Part shown: positions 41,854 through 51,556 of the stretch, piece after piece | How positions within the stretch are numbered: the first letter of the stretch is position 1 | Layout of the letters: every line of letters starts with the position of its first letter | NCBI RefSeq assembly: GCF_030689305.1 | Contig: NZ_JAUYVM010000021.1 | Coordinates: forward strand, 24,853-88,852 | Length of the DNA: 64,000 bases | Direction of reading: 5' to 3' | Origin: Vibrio penaeicida | GTDB lineage: Bacteria > Pseudomonadota > Gammaproteobacteria > Enterobacterales > Vibrionaceae | The notes under the pieces: generated by a model | Seen by the model: only the letters and a program-made list of their open reading frames with translations | Databases searched by the model: none | Told to the model about the DNA's origin: nothing | Made by a program: the position numbers and the translations under genes

Positions 41854-44800
41854 CCCGTACTGTTGCTAAATGGCTAGTGCGCTTTGCCCTTTTTATTCCG
41901 TGTTTTGTTCTTGTTCTGTTACTTCTATTGGGTGGCTTACTGTTCACGCAAGCGGGGTTGAACCTTGCCATGTGGGGAGCGCAAAAAGCATTGCCCCAAC
42001 TCACTGTAGACGAAGCTGAGGGGGCGATACTCACAGGTATAACGCTTCATCAAGTCAATTTTAGTGATCCCGATTTATTTATCGAACTACACGCTAAGAA
42101 AGTGCAACTCGAACTGGATGCCGAATGTTTATTTGAACCCCGAGTGTGCATCGATAATCTCGCTCTAGAATCATTATCCTTTGCTCTTACAGGCACAGCG
42201 CCTACTCAGGAAGAACCAACACCTTCAGAGCCACTCACCGAGATCACGTTACCTGTTCCTGTTTCAATCAACCATGTTCAGTTGAATGATATTGCGCTTG
42301 ATGTGTTGGGCACAGAGATCAAGTGGAAGTCGTTTTCTACTGCGGCGACGATGGAAGGTCGAGTGCTGACGTTGCACCCAACAACGTGGGATGGCATCGA
42401 TATTACACTTGCTCCAACTGACGCCAACGCTTCGGTCGAAAAAGCGTCGACGGACAAAAACGCAGACATTGAGCTTCCAGAAGTATTAATTCCGCTGGAT
42501 GTCGTTGTAGAAGGGTTTGATATTCATAACTTTGCTTTGCACGGTGAATCGCCAGTGAAGGTGAATCACTTGGGATTAAAGGCGAAAGCGAGCGATCATT
42601 TGGTCAGCATTGAAAAGCTAGCCTTGGATATGCCAGAAGTTACCGCGGACGCTAGCACTGAGATCGAACTGAAAGGAGATTACTCCCTCCCGAAATTGAC
42701 CCTTAATGCCAAACTCAATAAGACTGAGTTAAAAGGGCAAACCTTGGCGCTAAAGGCAGACGGTAGTGTGGCGGAACTCAACCTCAACGCTGATTTTGGG
42801 GGCGTAATCAAAGCGCACCTTGAAGGAAACCTAAAGCCGCTACAGGCTGTGTTGCCTTTCGACCTGTCTTTGTCACAAGGGGAAGTGCAATGGCCTCTCA
42901 CTGGTAAATACGATTATCGCTCAGACATTGAAAGCATTGATATTAAAGGTAACTTGGATGTGTATCAGATCTCCCTTGCGTTGAAAGCGCAGGGCAAAGA
43001 TATTCCGGATTTAGACCTCGATACGTCAGCGAGCGGCACATTAGAAAGTATCGATGTGCACAGCTTAGTTCTCAATACGTTAGGTGGTCGAGTCTCTGGT
43101 CAGGTTGAAGCTGATTGGTCCAAGTTAGTGAAATGGAACACTACGCTCGGTTTAGACAGCATACAGCCGGGGTTACAATGGCCAGAAGCCGAGGGCAATA
43201 TCAGTGGCAGTATCACGACCAATGGCTCCTTAACTGAAAGTGGTGGTTGGAAAGTGGGTGTCCCACTACTGGCTATCCAGGGTTTAATCCGCGACTACCC
43301 GTTGTACATCAATGGCCAATTGGATGCTGCGGACATCAATAAAAGCGGTGAACCTAGCATTCATACTGAAGGGCTGGAGCTATCTCATGGTCCTAATAAC
43401 CTATTTGTGTCGGGCTCATTGGATAAACAGTGGGGGCTGGATGTAGAGCTAAACTTCCCTGAGTTTGTTAAATCGATTCCGGAACTTCGTGGGCACATGT
43501 ACGGCAAAGTTAACTTGCGTGGTGAATTTGAAGAACCCCAAATCAAGGTGGAATTGAGTGTTAACGAAGTCGATTGGAAGCAAGAAGTGACGGTGGAATC
43601 CGTTGCCCTATTTGGTGATATCTCACCTCTACCTGCTCCGAAAGGCGATTTGTCATTAGTCGTTAAAAACGTGAAAGCGCAAGACCAATACATCGATAAC
43701 GTGGATCTGGAGTTCTCAGGTACACAGGAAGCTCATCAGCTTACGTTAGATGTGTTATCCGATTTGGTGTCTACAAGTTTGAAGGTCGTCGGTGGGTTAA
43801 CTGATAAACCAGAAATGGTATGGCAAGGTGAATTACAGCGAGCAGAAATTACATCCGAACAAGGCACGTGGACATTAGCCGATAAGGCGGCATTAGGCTT
43901 TAACATGGCAACCAATCTGGCAAGTGTTCAAGCCCATTGTTGGAATCAACAAGATGCGTCATTGTGTTTAACCAAAGACCTCTCTGCGGGGGAAAGTGGT
44001 GAGGCGAATATTGCTATCAAGCAGTTTAACTTTGAACAGATTAAGCGCTTCGTCCCACAGGAAACCGACCTTCAAGGTGAAGTCAATGCGACAGCATGGG
44101 CGAGCTGGGCACCAAACGCCAAGCCTGAGTTAAAAGTGTCTGTTTCTTTACCAGAAGGGCAGGTTACACAATCGTTGGATGCACCAATCACACTTGGGTG
44201 GAACAACATAACGTTAGATGCCGAGTTAGAGAACGATAACTTAAGAAGTCGTTGGTCATTGGATTTATTCGACAACGGAGTGATTGATGGTCAGGCGAAT
44301 ATTGCAAATGTGCAATCCAACAATCAGACCATTGACGGCAAGTTGGGGATTCGCGATATCCACCTCGGTATGCTCAAGCCTTTGCTGGGTGAATTCAGTA
44401 AAGCGGATGCCAATATCCATTCTGATCTCAGTTTCAGTGGCCCCTTGCTTCATCCGAAATTACAGGGTGATTTTGTCATCGAGAAACTGATTGCCAAAGG
44501 TGACATTACTCCCGTCGATGTCAATGAAGGTCAAATCTCCGTTGCCTTCAGCGGGTACGATGCAGTTCTGAACGCGCAAATTCACACGCCTGATGGCACG
44601 CTCAATTTAGACGGTGACGGAAATTGGGCAGATCTAAAAGCGTGGCGTGGCAACTTAGCCGTTTTTGCTGAAGAGTTGAACGTGAAGCTACCGCCAATGG
44701 TTCACATTAAAGTGAAGCCAGATCTTAAGATTTCCGCGACGCCTAAGCTCGCTAAAATTGAGGGCGACATTCACTTACCATGGGGGCGCATTGAAGTGGA

Positions 44801-45602
44801 AGAGCTACCGCCAAGTGCGGTTGGCGTGTCCAGTGATGAAGTGTTACTGGATGAAAACTTCAAGCCTGTAGAAGAAAAGCAGCCTTTGCCAATGAATATT
44901 CAAACCAACGTGAATGTAAAGATTGGTGACGACTTCCGGTTAAGTGCTTTTGGTCTATTGGGTAACCTCAAAGGGGATTTAAAAGTCTCTCAACGTGACA
45001 AAGGACCTTTTGTCGTTGGGGAAGTCAACATCCTCAATGGTTCGTATCGCTCATTTGGACAAGACTTGCTGATTCAGAAAGGGAAGATTTTGATGAATGG
45101 TCCAGTGGATCAGCCTTATGTGGTGATCACAGCCATCCGGAACCCAGACAATATCCAAGATGATGTCACCGCGGGTATCCGTGTGGATGGCCCTGCTGGT
45201 AATCCTCAAGTGTCGATATTCTCCGATCCAGCCATGCCACAAGCCAATGCGTTGTCTTACCTATTGCGTGGTAGAGACATTGATGCTGAAGCGGGTGGAA
45301 ACTTAATGACCACCACGTTGATCGGCTTGAGTTTAGCAAAAAGCGGAAAAGTAGTCGGAGAGATTGGCCAGGCATTTGGTGTACAAGATTTGCAATTGGA
45401 TACGGCAGGTTCTGGTGATGACTCTCAAGTAACTGTGAGCGGGTACATATTACCCGGCTTGAAAGTCACTTACGGAGTGGGTATTTTTAACTCACTTGGT
45501 GAATTTACCGTGCGTTATCGCTTGATGCAGGATTTGTATGTTGAAGCGGTTTCTGGTCTTGATAGTGCGGTGGATTTGATTTACCAGTTCGAATTTGATT
45601 AA
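41850..45602 (+). CDS. tamB: TamB, translocation and assembly module inner-membrane subunit
   Basis: A 1250-aa AsmA-like protein that spans the periplasm. N-terminal membrane anchor (FALFIPCFVLVLLLLLGGLL) is followed by a very long beta-taco region (repeated 'GxxxLDG' type strands). The C-terminal DUF490 domain includes NVKIGDDFRLSAFGLLGNLK, NALSYLLRGRDID and VRYRLMQDLYVEAVSGLDS, ending in YQFEFD. Overlaps tamA by ATGA. TamB is part of bacterial lipid bridge systems as well as outer-membrane assembly. Confidence 0.93.
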   Translation: MTRTVAKWLVRFALFIPCFVLVLLLLLGGLLFTQAGLNLAMWGAQKALPQLTVDEAEGAILTGITLHQVNFSDPDLFIELHAKKVQLELDAECLFEPRVCIDNLALESLSFALTGTAPTQEEPTPSEPLTEITLPVPVSINHVQLNDIALDVLGTEIKWKSFSTAATMEGRVLTLHPTTWDGIDITLAPTDANASVEKASTDKNADIELPEVLIPLDVVVEGFDIHNFALHGESPVKVNHLGLKAKASDHLVSIEKLALDMPEVTADASTEIELKGDYSLPKLTLNAKLNKTELKGQTLALKADGSVAELNLNADFGGVIKAHLEGNLKPLQAVLPFDLSLSQGEVQWPLTGKYDYRSDIESIDIKGNLDVYQISLALKAQGKDIPDLDLDTSASGTLESIDVHSLVLNTLGGRVSGQVEADWSKLVKWNTTLGLDSIQPGLQWPEAEGNISGSITTNGSLTESGGWKVGVPLLAIQGLIRDYPLYINGQLDAADINKSGEPSIHTEGLELSHGPNNLFVSGSLDKQWGLDVELNFPEFVKSIPELRGHMYGKVNLRGEFEEPQIKVELSVNEVDWKQEVTVESVALFGDISPLPAPKGDLSLVVKNVKAQDQYIDNVDLEFSGTQEAHQLTLDVLSDLVSTSLKVVGGLTDKPEMVWQGELQRAEITSEQGTWTLADKAALGFNMATNLASVQAHCWNQQDASLCLTKDLSAGESGEANIAIKQFNFEQIKRFVPQETDLQGEVNATAWASWAPNAKPELKVSVSLPEGQVTQSLDAPITLGWNNITLDAELENDNLRSRWSLDLFDNGVIDGQANIANVQSNNQTIDGKLGIRDIHLGMLKPLLGEFSKADANIHSDLSFSGPLLHPKLQGDFVIEKLIAKGDITPVDVNEGQISVAFSGYDAVLNAQIHTPDGTLNLDGDGNWADLKAWRGNLAVFAEELNVKLPPMVHIKVKPDLKISATPKLAKIEGDIHLPWGRIEVEELPPSAVGVSSDEVLLDENFKPVEEKQPLPMNIQTNVNVKIGDDFRLSAFGLLGNLKGDLKVSQRDKGPFVVGEVNILNGSYRSFGQDLLIQKGKILMNGPVDQPYVVITAIRNPDNIQDDVTAGIRVDGPAGNPQVSIFSDPAMPQANALSYLLRGRDIDAEAGGNLMTTTLIGLSLAKSGKVVGEIGQAFGVQDLQLDTAGSGDDSQVTVSGYILPGLKVTYGVGIFNSLGEFTVRYRLMQDLYVEAVSGLDSAVDLIYQFEFD

Positions 45603-45626
45603 GGCGTGAGCCTGATGGAGAGTGCG

Positions 45627-45974
45627 ATGGAACAGCTGGTGTTTGTGTATGGGACGTTGCGACAAGGCGAAGACAATCATCACTTTTTGGAAGGGTGCGA
45701 GTTGGTTGCCCAGTTTCGGACTGGGCCTGCGTTTGCTTTGTACGATTTAGGTCATTACCCAGGAATGGTACAAGGTCAGCAGGAGATCTGCGGTGAAATC
45801 TACCGGATTAATGCGCAAATATTGGCAAAGTTAGATCACCTTGAAGATGTGCCATACGAATACCGCCGTGAGAAAATGTCGACTCCATTTGGCGAAGCAT
45901 GGGTCTACCTCTATCAAGATGGCAGCCAGTTATCTGAGCCAATCGACTCGGGCGATTGGTGCCAGCGCTTTTAG
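45627..45974 (+). CDS. ytfP: YtfP, gamma-glutamylcyclotransferase-fold protein
   Basis: A 115-aa member of the gamma-glutamylcyclotransferase/AIG2 group. Start at ATG 45627 chosen because it has GGAG 6 bases upstream and gives the family start MEQLVFVYGTLRQGE; an in-frame GTG at 45606 and ATG at 45615 are weaker. The catalytic Glu of the family fits LDHLEDVPYEYRRE. It directly follows tamB (24 bases), a conserved neighbour order in gammaproteobacteria. Confidence 0.88.
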   Translation: MEQLVFVYGTLRQGEDNHHFLEGCELVAQFRTGPAFALYDLGHYPGMVQGQQEICGEIYRINAQILAKLDHLEDVPYEYRREKMSTPFGEAWVYLYQDGSQLSEPIDSGDWCQRF

Positions 45975-46043
45975 TTCTGTAGAGCGGTACTGGCGGTGAA
46001 TGAGCTCTTTGGTTATCCAAAACCCGTTAATGTATTTCAAGTA

Positions 46044-46076
46044 AAACAGCCCAGTCGATACTGGGCTGTTTTTTTA
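46044..46076. terminator. Bidirectional terminator between ytfP and ppa
   Basis: AACAGCCCAG-TCGATA-CTGGGCTGTTTTTTT: 10-bp stem with T run on the plus strand and A run upstream on the other, serving both convergent genes. Confidence 0.85.
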
Positions 46077-46112
46077 TTTGTGGAATGCTATCCAAAGTAT
46101 TCCGAATTCAGG

Positions 46113-46643
46113 TTATTTATTCTGCGCTCGATCATAAGAGGTCTGGATTTCCTCTCGTGCGGCGGCAGCGTCTGCCCAGCCATCGACTTTTACCCATTTA
46201 CCCAATTCAAGCTCTTTGTAGCGCTCAAAAAAATGCGTAATCTGCGCTTTTAGCAATTCGGGGATGTCATTCACATCTTGGATATGTTCATACTCTTTTG
46301 AGAGTTTACTGTGAGGTACGGCTACAATCTTGGCATCTTCCCCAGACTCGTCGGTCATTTTCAAAACCCCCACAGGACGACAGCGGATAACAGAGCCGGG
46401 AATAAGTGGGTGCGGTGTCGGAACAAGTACATCCACTGGGTCACCATCTAGCGATAAGGTGTGGTTTACATAACCATAGTTGCATGGGTAGAACATGGGG
46501 GCAGACATAAAACGGTCCACAAAAACCGCGCCAGAATCTTTATCGACTTCATATTTGATCGGATCTGCGTTTGCTGGAATTTCGATTACGACATAAATGT
46601 CATCAGGCAACGATTTACCCGCGGGTACATTGTTTAAACTCAT
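46113..46643 (-). CDS. ppa: Inorganic pyrophosphatase
   Basis: Family I soluble inorganic pyrophosphatase, 176 aa, full length. It hydrolyses pyrophosphate to drive biosynthesis. Motifs: VVIEIPANADPIKYEVDK near residue 20-35, FYPCNYGYVNHTLSLDGDPVDVLV (the DGDPVDVLV signature with metal-binding Asp) and KMTDESGEDAKIVAVP. A strong match to bacterial Ppa with no oddities. Convergent with ytfP and divergent in spacing from fbp upstream. Confidence 0.95.
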   Translation of the reverse strand: MSLNNVPAGKSLPDDIYVVIEIPANADPIKYEVDKDSGAVFVDRFMSAPMFYPCNYGYVNHTLSLDGDPVDVLVPTPHPLIPGSVIRCRPVGVLKMTDESGEDAKIVAVPHSKLSKEYEHIQDVNDIPELLKAQITHFFERYKELELGKWVKVDGWADAAAAREEIQTSYDRAQNK

Positions 46644-46808
46644 TGTGCTTTCCTTTTCTAATGAATTTCACTGTACATAGCTTAAGCGAATTTACCGTAT
46701 CCTGCTATTCCACTTTAGACCAAAACACGATCCACTTAAGACTAGATCAGCGCCAAAATTAGAGCGTAAGCCCATCGGTTTTGGAGGGGGTGTGACTGAC
46801 AAAAATAA

Positions 46809-46846
46809 GAAATCCCCGCCCAGCTCAATAAAGCCGGCGGGGATTC
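46809..46846 (-). terminator. Terminator of fbp
   Basis: On the minus strand, AATCCCCGCC and GGCGGGGATT form a stem with about a 17-base loop, just past the fbp stop. It is GC-rich and followed by a T-rich run. Confidence 0.7.
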
Positions 46847-46868
46847 TTCGTATTTATGCTTGGCGGAT

Positions 46869-47879
46869 TCAGTCTTGATTCAGTTCAAGAAATTCTTCCA
46901 CTTTGCGAACCATATTTTTAGAACCCACAAAGAAAGGCACACGCTGGTGCAGCTCGGTAGGTTTGATTTCCATGATGCGGTTAACGCCATCAGAAGCCAG
47001 GCCACCTGCTTGCTCTATCAAAAACGCCATTGGGTTGCATTCGTACAACAAACGCAATTTTCCGTTCGGGTGACTTTGGGTGCTTGGGTATAAGTAGATA
47101 CCGCCTTTAAGCAAGTTACGGTGAAAGTCGGCCACCAACGAACCAATGTAACGTGACGTATATGGGCGGTTTTCTTCAGGCGCATTTTCCTGACAGTACT
47201 TGATGTACTTTTTCACACCCGTTGGGAAGCGGATGTAGTTACCTTCGTTAATGGAGTAAATCAAACCATCTTCAGGGATCATCATGTTTTCATGAGACAG
47301 ACAAAAAACGCCGAGTGATGGGTCATAAGTAAATCCATGAACCCCTTTACCTGTGGTGTATACCAGCATGGTTGAAGAACCATAAATGATATAACCAGCC
47401 GCGACTTGCTTGTCTCCTGGCTGGAAAAAGTCTTCTTCTGTTGCTGGCGTGCCAATAGGTGAAACACGCTTGTAAATAGAGAAGATAGTGCCGACGGAAA
47501 CGTTTACGTCAATGTTTGAAGAGCCATCCAGTGGATCCATTAAAACAACGTACTTCGCATTTTTATTGAGTTCTTTATTGAATGCGACCGCTTCGTCTTC
47601 CTCTTCACTGGCGACACCACAAACCTGATCGCGAGCTTCAAGTGCAGCTTTGAATTTTTCGTTGGCGTAGACATCAAGCTTTTGCTGAGCTTCGCCCTGT
47701 ACGTTTTCAGTGCCAACGGCACCCGTTATATCGACAAGACCCGCTTTATTGATTTCTCGGTTTACAATTTTGGCAGCAAGCTTAATTGAACCGAGAAGAG
47801 AGGATAGATCGCCACTGGCGTGAGCGAAGTCATTTTGTTTTTCAACAATAAACTCGCCTAGAGTGCGTATCTCAGACAT
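46869..47879 (-). CDS. fbp: Fructose-1,6-bisphosphatase, class 1
   Basis: A 336-aa gluconeogenic phosphatase converting fructose-1,6-bisphosphate to fructose-6-phosphate. Motifs: NVQGEAQQKLDVYANEKF, GVASEEEDEAV (metal Glu) and YVVLMDPLDGSSNIDVNVSVG, which is the class I metal/substrate signature. C-terminal LLYECNPMAFLIEQAGGLASDG. Full length, no unusual features. Upstream spacer of 349 bases is shared with mpl, which diverges from it. Confidence 0.96.
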   Translation of the reverse strand: MSEIRTLGEFIVEKQNDFAHASGDLSSLLGSIKLAAKIVNREINKAGLVDITGAVGTENVQGEAQQKLDVYANEKFKAALEARDQVCGVASEEEDEAVAFNKELNKNAKYVVLMDPLDGSSNIDVNVSVGTIFSIYKRVSPIGTPATEEDFFQPGDKQVAAGYIIYGSSTMLVYTTGKGVHGFTYDPSLGVFCLSHENMMIPEDGLIYSINEGNYIRFPTGVKKYIKYCQENAPEENRPYTSRYIGSLVADFHRNLLKGGIYLYPSTQSHPNGKLRLLYECNPMAFLIEQAGGLASDGVNRIMEIKPTELHQRVPFFVGSKNMVRKVEEFLELNQD

Positions 47880-48228
47880 GTATGTTCCTTTGTTCAGTTT
47901 CCTGGGCTGAGATCCAAGCTACCGACGACGCTGACTGGGGAAGGTCAAGTTTCTCAAGGGTTCACGGTTAAGAAACTAGGTCGTGTGGTTGAGCTCAGAT
48001 ACAATAAAGTCCCAATCTAAGTTGGGTTGCCTACCCGATAAATGTAGGGGTATCTGGGTTTCATTTATTATTGTATAAGTTGAATCTTTTTAATGGTAAT
48101 GAAGTAACGTGCTGATCCTTGAATAAATTTAGTTGGACATCACACTTTCATACTCACATTTCGCTGACATAAATCAGGCATGATAAGAAGCAATTAAAGA
48201 CGTCAAAACAGACTAGGAATCGTAATTT
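47880..48228. promoter_or_regulatory. Shared promoter region of fbp and mpl
   Basis: A 349-base divergent spacer. No gene seen. A weak hairpin (CCTAC/GTAGG) is present near 48025-48050. No recognised operator. Confidence 0.5.
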
Positions 48229-49593
48229 ATGCATATTCATATTTTGGGAATTTGCGGGACATTTATGGGCGGAGCCGCGGTATTGGCTCGTCAAATGGGG
48301 CACAAAGTCACGGGATCTGATGCCAATGTTTACCCCCCAATGAGCACGCTATTAGAATCTCAGGGTATCGAAATTATAGAGGGGTTTGACCCGTCGCAAT
48401 TGGAGCCGAAGCCAGACTTGGTGGTGATTGGTAATGCAATGAGTCGCGGAAACCCTTGTGTAGAATATGTACTGAATCACAATCTGAAATACACATCAGG
48501 TCCACAGTGGCTGCAAGAATTTTTGTTGCATGATCGCTGGGTGTTGGCGGTATCTGGAACGCATGGCAAAACGACCACGTCGAGCATGCTAACTTGGATC
48601 CTTGAGCACTGCGGTTATCAACCCGGATTTTTAGTTGGGGGCGTTTTAGGCAATTTTGGTGTTTCGTCTCGTCTTGGTGAAAGTATGTTTTTCGTGGTCG
48701 AAGCGGATGAATATGACAGCGCTTTTTTTGATAAACGTTCTAAGTTTGTTCATTATCACCCAAGAACGTTGGTGATGAATAATCTTGAGTTTGATCATGC
48801 AGATATCTTCGACGACTTGGATGATATTAAGCGACAGTTCCATCATTTGATCCGTACCGTGCCTGAAAATGGCCGTATATTTTCCCCAATTAATGACGAA
48901 GCGCTTGAAAGCGTGCTTGAGCAGGGTTGTTGGAGCGAACAAGAAAAGACAGGCTTCAATGGCGACTGGCAATCCGAAAAGATCAAATCAGACGGCAGTG
49001 AATTTAACGTTATCTTCCAAGGCAAACATGTTGGCAAGGTTTCTTGGAACCTGATTGGTGATCACAACGTCGATAATGCACTGATGGCGATTGCGGCGGC
49101 GAGGCACGTGGGTGTTACGCCTGATTTAGCATGTGAAGCTCTGGCGTTATTTGTAAACACAAAAAGACGCCTAGAGCTGAAAGGCGAGGTGAATGGTATT
49201 ACGGTTTACGATGATTTTGCTCATCACCCAACCGCCATTGAACTAACGTTACAAGGATTACGTAATAAGGTTGGTGAAGGAAAAATTCTAGCGGTGCTAG
49301 AACCTCGCTCCAGCACGATGAAAATGGGCGTCCATAAAGAAACACTCGCCAATGCACTAAGTACTGCCGATTCCGTCTATTTGTTTCAGCCAGATAATAT
49401 CCAATGGTCAGTCGACGATGTTGCGAGTCAATGTCACCAGCCGGTACAGACCAGCGACGACATCAATACGCTGGTTACACGTATCGTCGAAGAAGCTAAA
49501 CCAGGCGATCAGATATTGGTGATGAGCAATGGGGGATTCGGTGGGATTCATGATAAGTTACTCAATGCACTCACGGCTGATACGCTAACCTAA
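48229..49593 (+). CDS. mpl: UDP-N-acetylmuramate:L-Ala-gamma-D-Glu-meso-Dap ligase (murein recycling)
   Basis: Mur ligase-family enzyme, 454 aa, that reattaches the recycled tripeptide to UDP-MurNAc in the cytoplasm. N-terminal Rossmann part HIHILGICGTFMGGAAVLAR; ATP P-loop VSGTHGKTTTSSMLTWILE; C-terminal DDFAHHPTAIELTLQGL and the ligase tail VLEPRSSTMKMG. AGGAAT lies just before the ATG. Typical Mpl length. Next gene is ubiX, as in other Vibrio. Confidence 0.95.
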   Translation: MHIHILGICGTFMGGAAVLARQMGHKVTGSDANVYPPMSTLLESQGIEIIEGFDPSQLEPKPDLVVIGNAMSRGNPCVEYVLNHNLKYTSGPQWLQEFLLHDRWVLAVSGTHGKTTTSSMLTWILEHCGYQPGFLVGGVLGNFGVSSRLGESMFFVVEADEYDSAFFDKRSKFVHYHPRTLVMNNLEFDHADIFDDLDDIKRQFHHLIRTVPENGRIFSPINDEALESVLEQGCWSEQEKTGFNGDWQSEKIKSDGSEFNVIFQGKHVGKVSWNLIGDHNVDNALMAIAAARHVGVTPDLACEALALFVNTKRRLELKGEVNGITVYDDFAHHPTAIELTLQGLRNKVGEGKILAVLEPRSSTMKMGVHKETLANALSTADSVYLFQPDNIQWSVDDVASQCHQPVQTSDDINTLVTRIVEEAKPGDQILVMSNGGFGGIHDKLLNALTADTLT

Positions 49594-49626
49594 GAGTGGA
49601 CTGATTTTTCAATGTAAGAAGTAAGA

Positions 49627-50250
49627 ATGACTCAAAAAAATAAAGCCATTACGTTGGCATTTACAGGGGCATCCGGAGCACCTTATGGGCTCCGGCTACT
49701 GGAATGCCTACTCGCCGCAGATTACACCGTCTATTTGTTGATATCTTCCGCCGCGCGAGTGGTGATGGCAACGGAACATGGGTTGAAACTACCGGGCTCT
49801 CCAGATGGCGCAAAAGAAGCGCTGGTTGAACACCTTCAGTGCGATGCGGATAAACTCATCGTCTGTGGTAAAGAAGATTGGTTTTCACCCGTAGCTTCAG
49901 GTTCGGCAGCACCGAAACAGATGGTGGTTTGCCCTTGCAGCGCAGGCAGTGTGGCTGCCATCGCCCACGGCATGTCGGATAATCTTATAGAGCGTGCTGC
50001 CGATGTGGTCATGAAAGAGCGTGGGCAACTGCTTTTGGTTGTTCGTGAAACGCCTTTTTCTACTCTTCATTTGGAAAATATGCATAAGCTCTCTCAAATG
50101 GGTGTCACCATCATGCCTGCCGCACCGGGGTTTTATCACCAACCAACCAGCATTGATGACTTAGTCGACTTTATGGTTGCACGCATTCTTGACCATTTAG
50201 GTGTCGAGCAAGGTTTAGTCCCTCGTTGGGGATATGATCAGCGCAATTAG
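49627..50250 (+). CDS. ubiX: UbiX, flavin prenyltransferase
   Basis: A 207-aa enzyme that makes prenylated FMN for the UbiD decarboxylase in ubiquinone synthesis. Family marks: TLAFTGASGAPYGLRLLECL (FMN-binding N-terminus), SGSAAPKQMVVCPCSAGSV and AHGMSDNLIERAADVVMKE, with RETPFSTLHLENMHKLSQMG near the C-terminus. It follows mpl by 33 bases and is full length. Downstream is the thiamine riboswitch. Confidence 0.95.
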   Translation: MTQKNKAITLAFTGASGAPYGLRLLECLLAADYTVYLLISSAARVVMATEHGLKLPGSPDGAKEALVEHLQCDADKLIVCGKEDWFSPVASGSAAPKQMVVCPCSAGSVAAIAHGMSDNLIERAADVVMKERGQLLLVVRETPFSTLHLENMHKLSQMGVTIMPAAPGFYHQPTSIDDLVDFMVARILDHLGVEQGLVPRWGYDQRN

Positions 50251-50304
50251 AAACGATTGAAGTAATTGCATATGGCTAAGTTCATAGAAGTCGATAAAAT
50301 AGAA

Positions 50305-50420
50305 CCACTCTCATCGGGGTGCTAAATGAATAGGCGATGTTTGCATCGCTTTTCTTATGGCTGAGATAAACCTTTGGTTTGAACCCGTACACCTGAACCA
50401 GATAATACTGGCGTAGGAAT
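50305..50420 (+). promoter_or_regulatory. TPP riboswitch (thi-box) before thiB
   Basis: Conserved elements in order: TCATCGGGGTGCT, then an optional stem (AGGCGATGTTTGCATCGC), GGCTGAGA, ACCCGTACACCTGAACCAG and ATAATACTGGCGTAGG. This is the standard thiamine pyrophosphate aptamer. It controls thiBPQ by repressing when TPP is plentiful, probably through the ribosome site of thiB about 60 bases away. Confidence 0.93.
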
Positions 50421-50481
50421 TGAGCGCGGAAATTTCCCCCTCTCAACACCTGTGCCGCTCAACAATGGATAGGAGCGACCA

Positions 50482-51489
50482 GTGAAATACGCACTGACTA
50501 CTCATGTATTGACGACGACAGCACTTGTTACACTTGCTGCCACACCGGCATTCGCCGCAGAAAACACGCTAACGGTTTACACGTACGACTCTTTTGCTGC
50601 GGATTGGGGACCGGGTCCAACGGTCGAAAAAGCGTTTGAAGCTCAATGCGGATGTAATCTAGAGTTTGTTGCACTTGACGATGGCGTGACCATTCTCAAT
50701 CGCTTACGCCTTGAAGGTAAAAACAGCAAAGCGGATATCGTGCTTGGTCTTGATAACAATCTAATGGCTGAGGCAAAGAAAAGCGGTTTGCTTGCCGATC
50801 ACAGCGTAGACACGACTAACGTGACGATCCCTGGTGGCTGGAAAGACAGCACATTTGTCCCTTACGATTACGGCTACTTTGCGTTTGTTTACAACAAAGA
50901 AAAACTCACTACCCCACCCAAGAGCCTAAAAGAGCTGGTTGAAAAGCGTGATGATCTTAAAGTGATTTACCAAGATCCACGCACCTCGACGCCTGGTCAA
51001 GGTTTAATGCTGTGGATGAAGTCGGTGTATGGCAACAATACGACGGATGCATGGAAACAACTGGCCAAGAAAACCGTCACTGTAACGAAAGGTTGGTCTG
51101 AAGCGTACTCAATGTTCTTGGAAGGCGAGTCCGATCTTGTGCTTTCATACACAACGTCTCCGGCGTATCACTTAATCGCAGAAAAAGACGCGAAATACGC
51201 TGCTGCCAATTTTTCTGAGGGTCATTACACTCAGATTGAAGTCGCGGCAAAAGTGAAGGCTAGTGGGAATCAAAAATTAGCCGACGAATTTATGGCGTTC
51301 ATTCTAAGCGATGAGTTCCAATCGGCGATGCCGACAGGCAACTGGATGTATCCAGTAACCGGAGTTGAACTTCCTGAAGGCTACAACACGTTAACCGTTC
51401 CAGCGAAAGCTTTGTCTTTCTCTTCAGATGAAGTTGCTGAGAGCAGAAAAACGTGGATTAAGGAATGGCAAAACGCCCTGACTTTCTAA
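50482..51489 (+). CDS. thiB: Thiamine/TPP ABC transporter substrate-binding protein
   Basis: A 335-aa periplasmic thiamine-binding protein. Signal peptide TTALVTLAATPAFA; mature start ENTLTVYTYDSF and family motifs FEAQCGCNLEFVALDDGVTILNRL, SKADIVLGLDNNL, IPGGWKDSTFVPYDYGYFAFVYN and YQDPRTSTPGQGLMLW. Feeds ThiP/ThiQ downstream. Regulated by the TPP riboswitch. Confidence 0.95.
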   Translation: MKYALTTHVLTTTALVTLAATPAFAAENTLTVYTYDSFAADWGPGPTVEKAFEAQCGCNLEFVALDDGVTILNRLRLEGKNSKADIVLGLDNNLMAEAKKSGLLADHSVDTTNVTIPGGWKDSTFVPYDYGYFAFVYNKEKLTTPPKSLKELVEKRDDLKVIYQDPRTSTPGQGLMLWMKSVYGNNTTDAWKQLAKKTVTVTKGWSEAYSMFLEGESDLVLSYTTSPAYHLIAEKDAKYAAANFSEGHYTQIEVAAKVKASGNQKLADEFMAFILSDEFQSAMPTGNWMYPVTGVELPEGYNTLTVPAKALSFSSDEVAESRKTWIKEWQNALTF

Positions 51490-51504
51490 GTTTTACATTA
51501 TCGT

Positions 51505-51530
51505 CAAGCCATGCATAATGCGTGGCTTGC
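51505..51530 (+). terminator. Intercistronic hairpin between thiB and thiP
   Basis: CAAGCCATGC-ATAAT-GCGTGGCTTG, 10-bp stem (one G-T pair), 15 bases after the thiB stop, with little T run. It probably protects the thiB message or reduces thiP level, as is typical of binding-protein-first ABC operons. Confidence 0.55.
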
Positions 51531-51556
51531 TTGTATATGCATAGGCTCATTCTGCT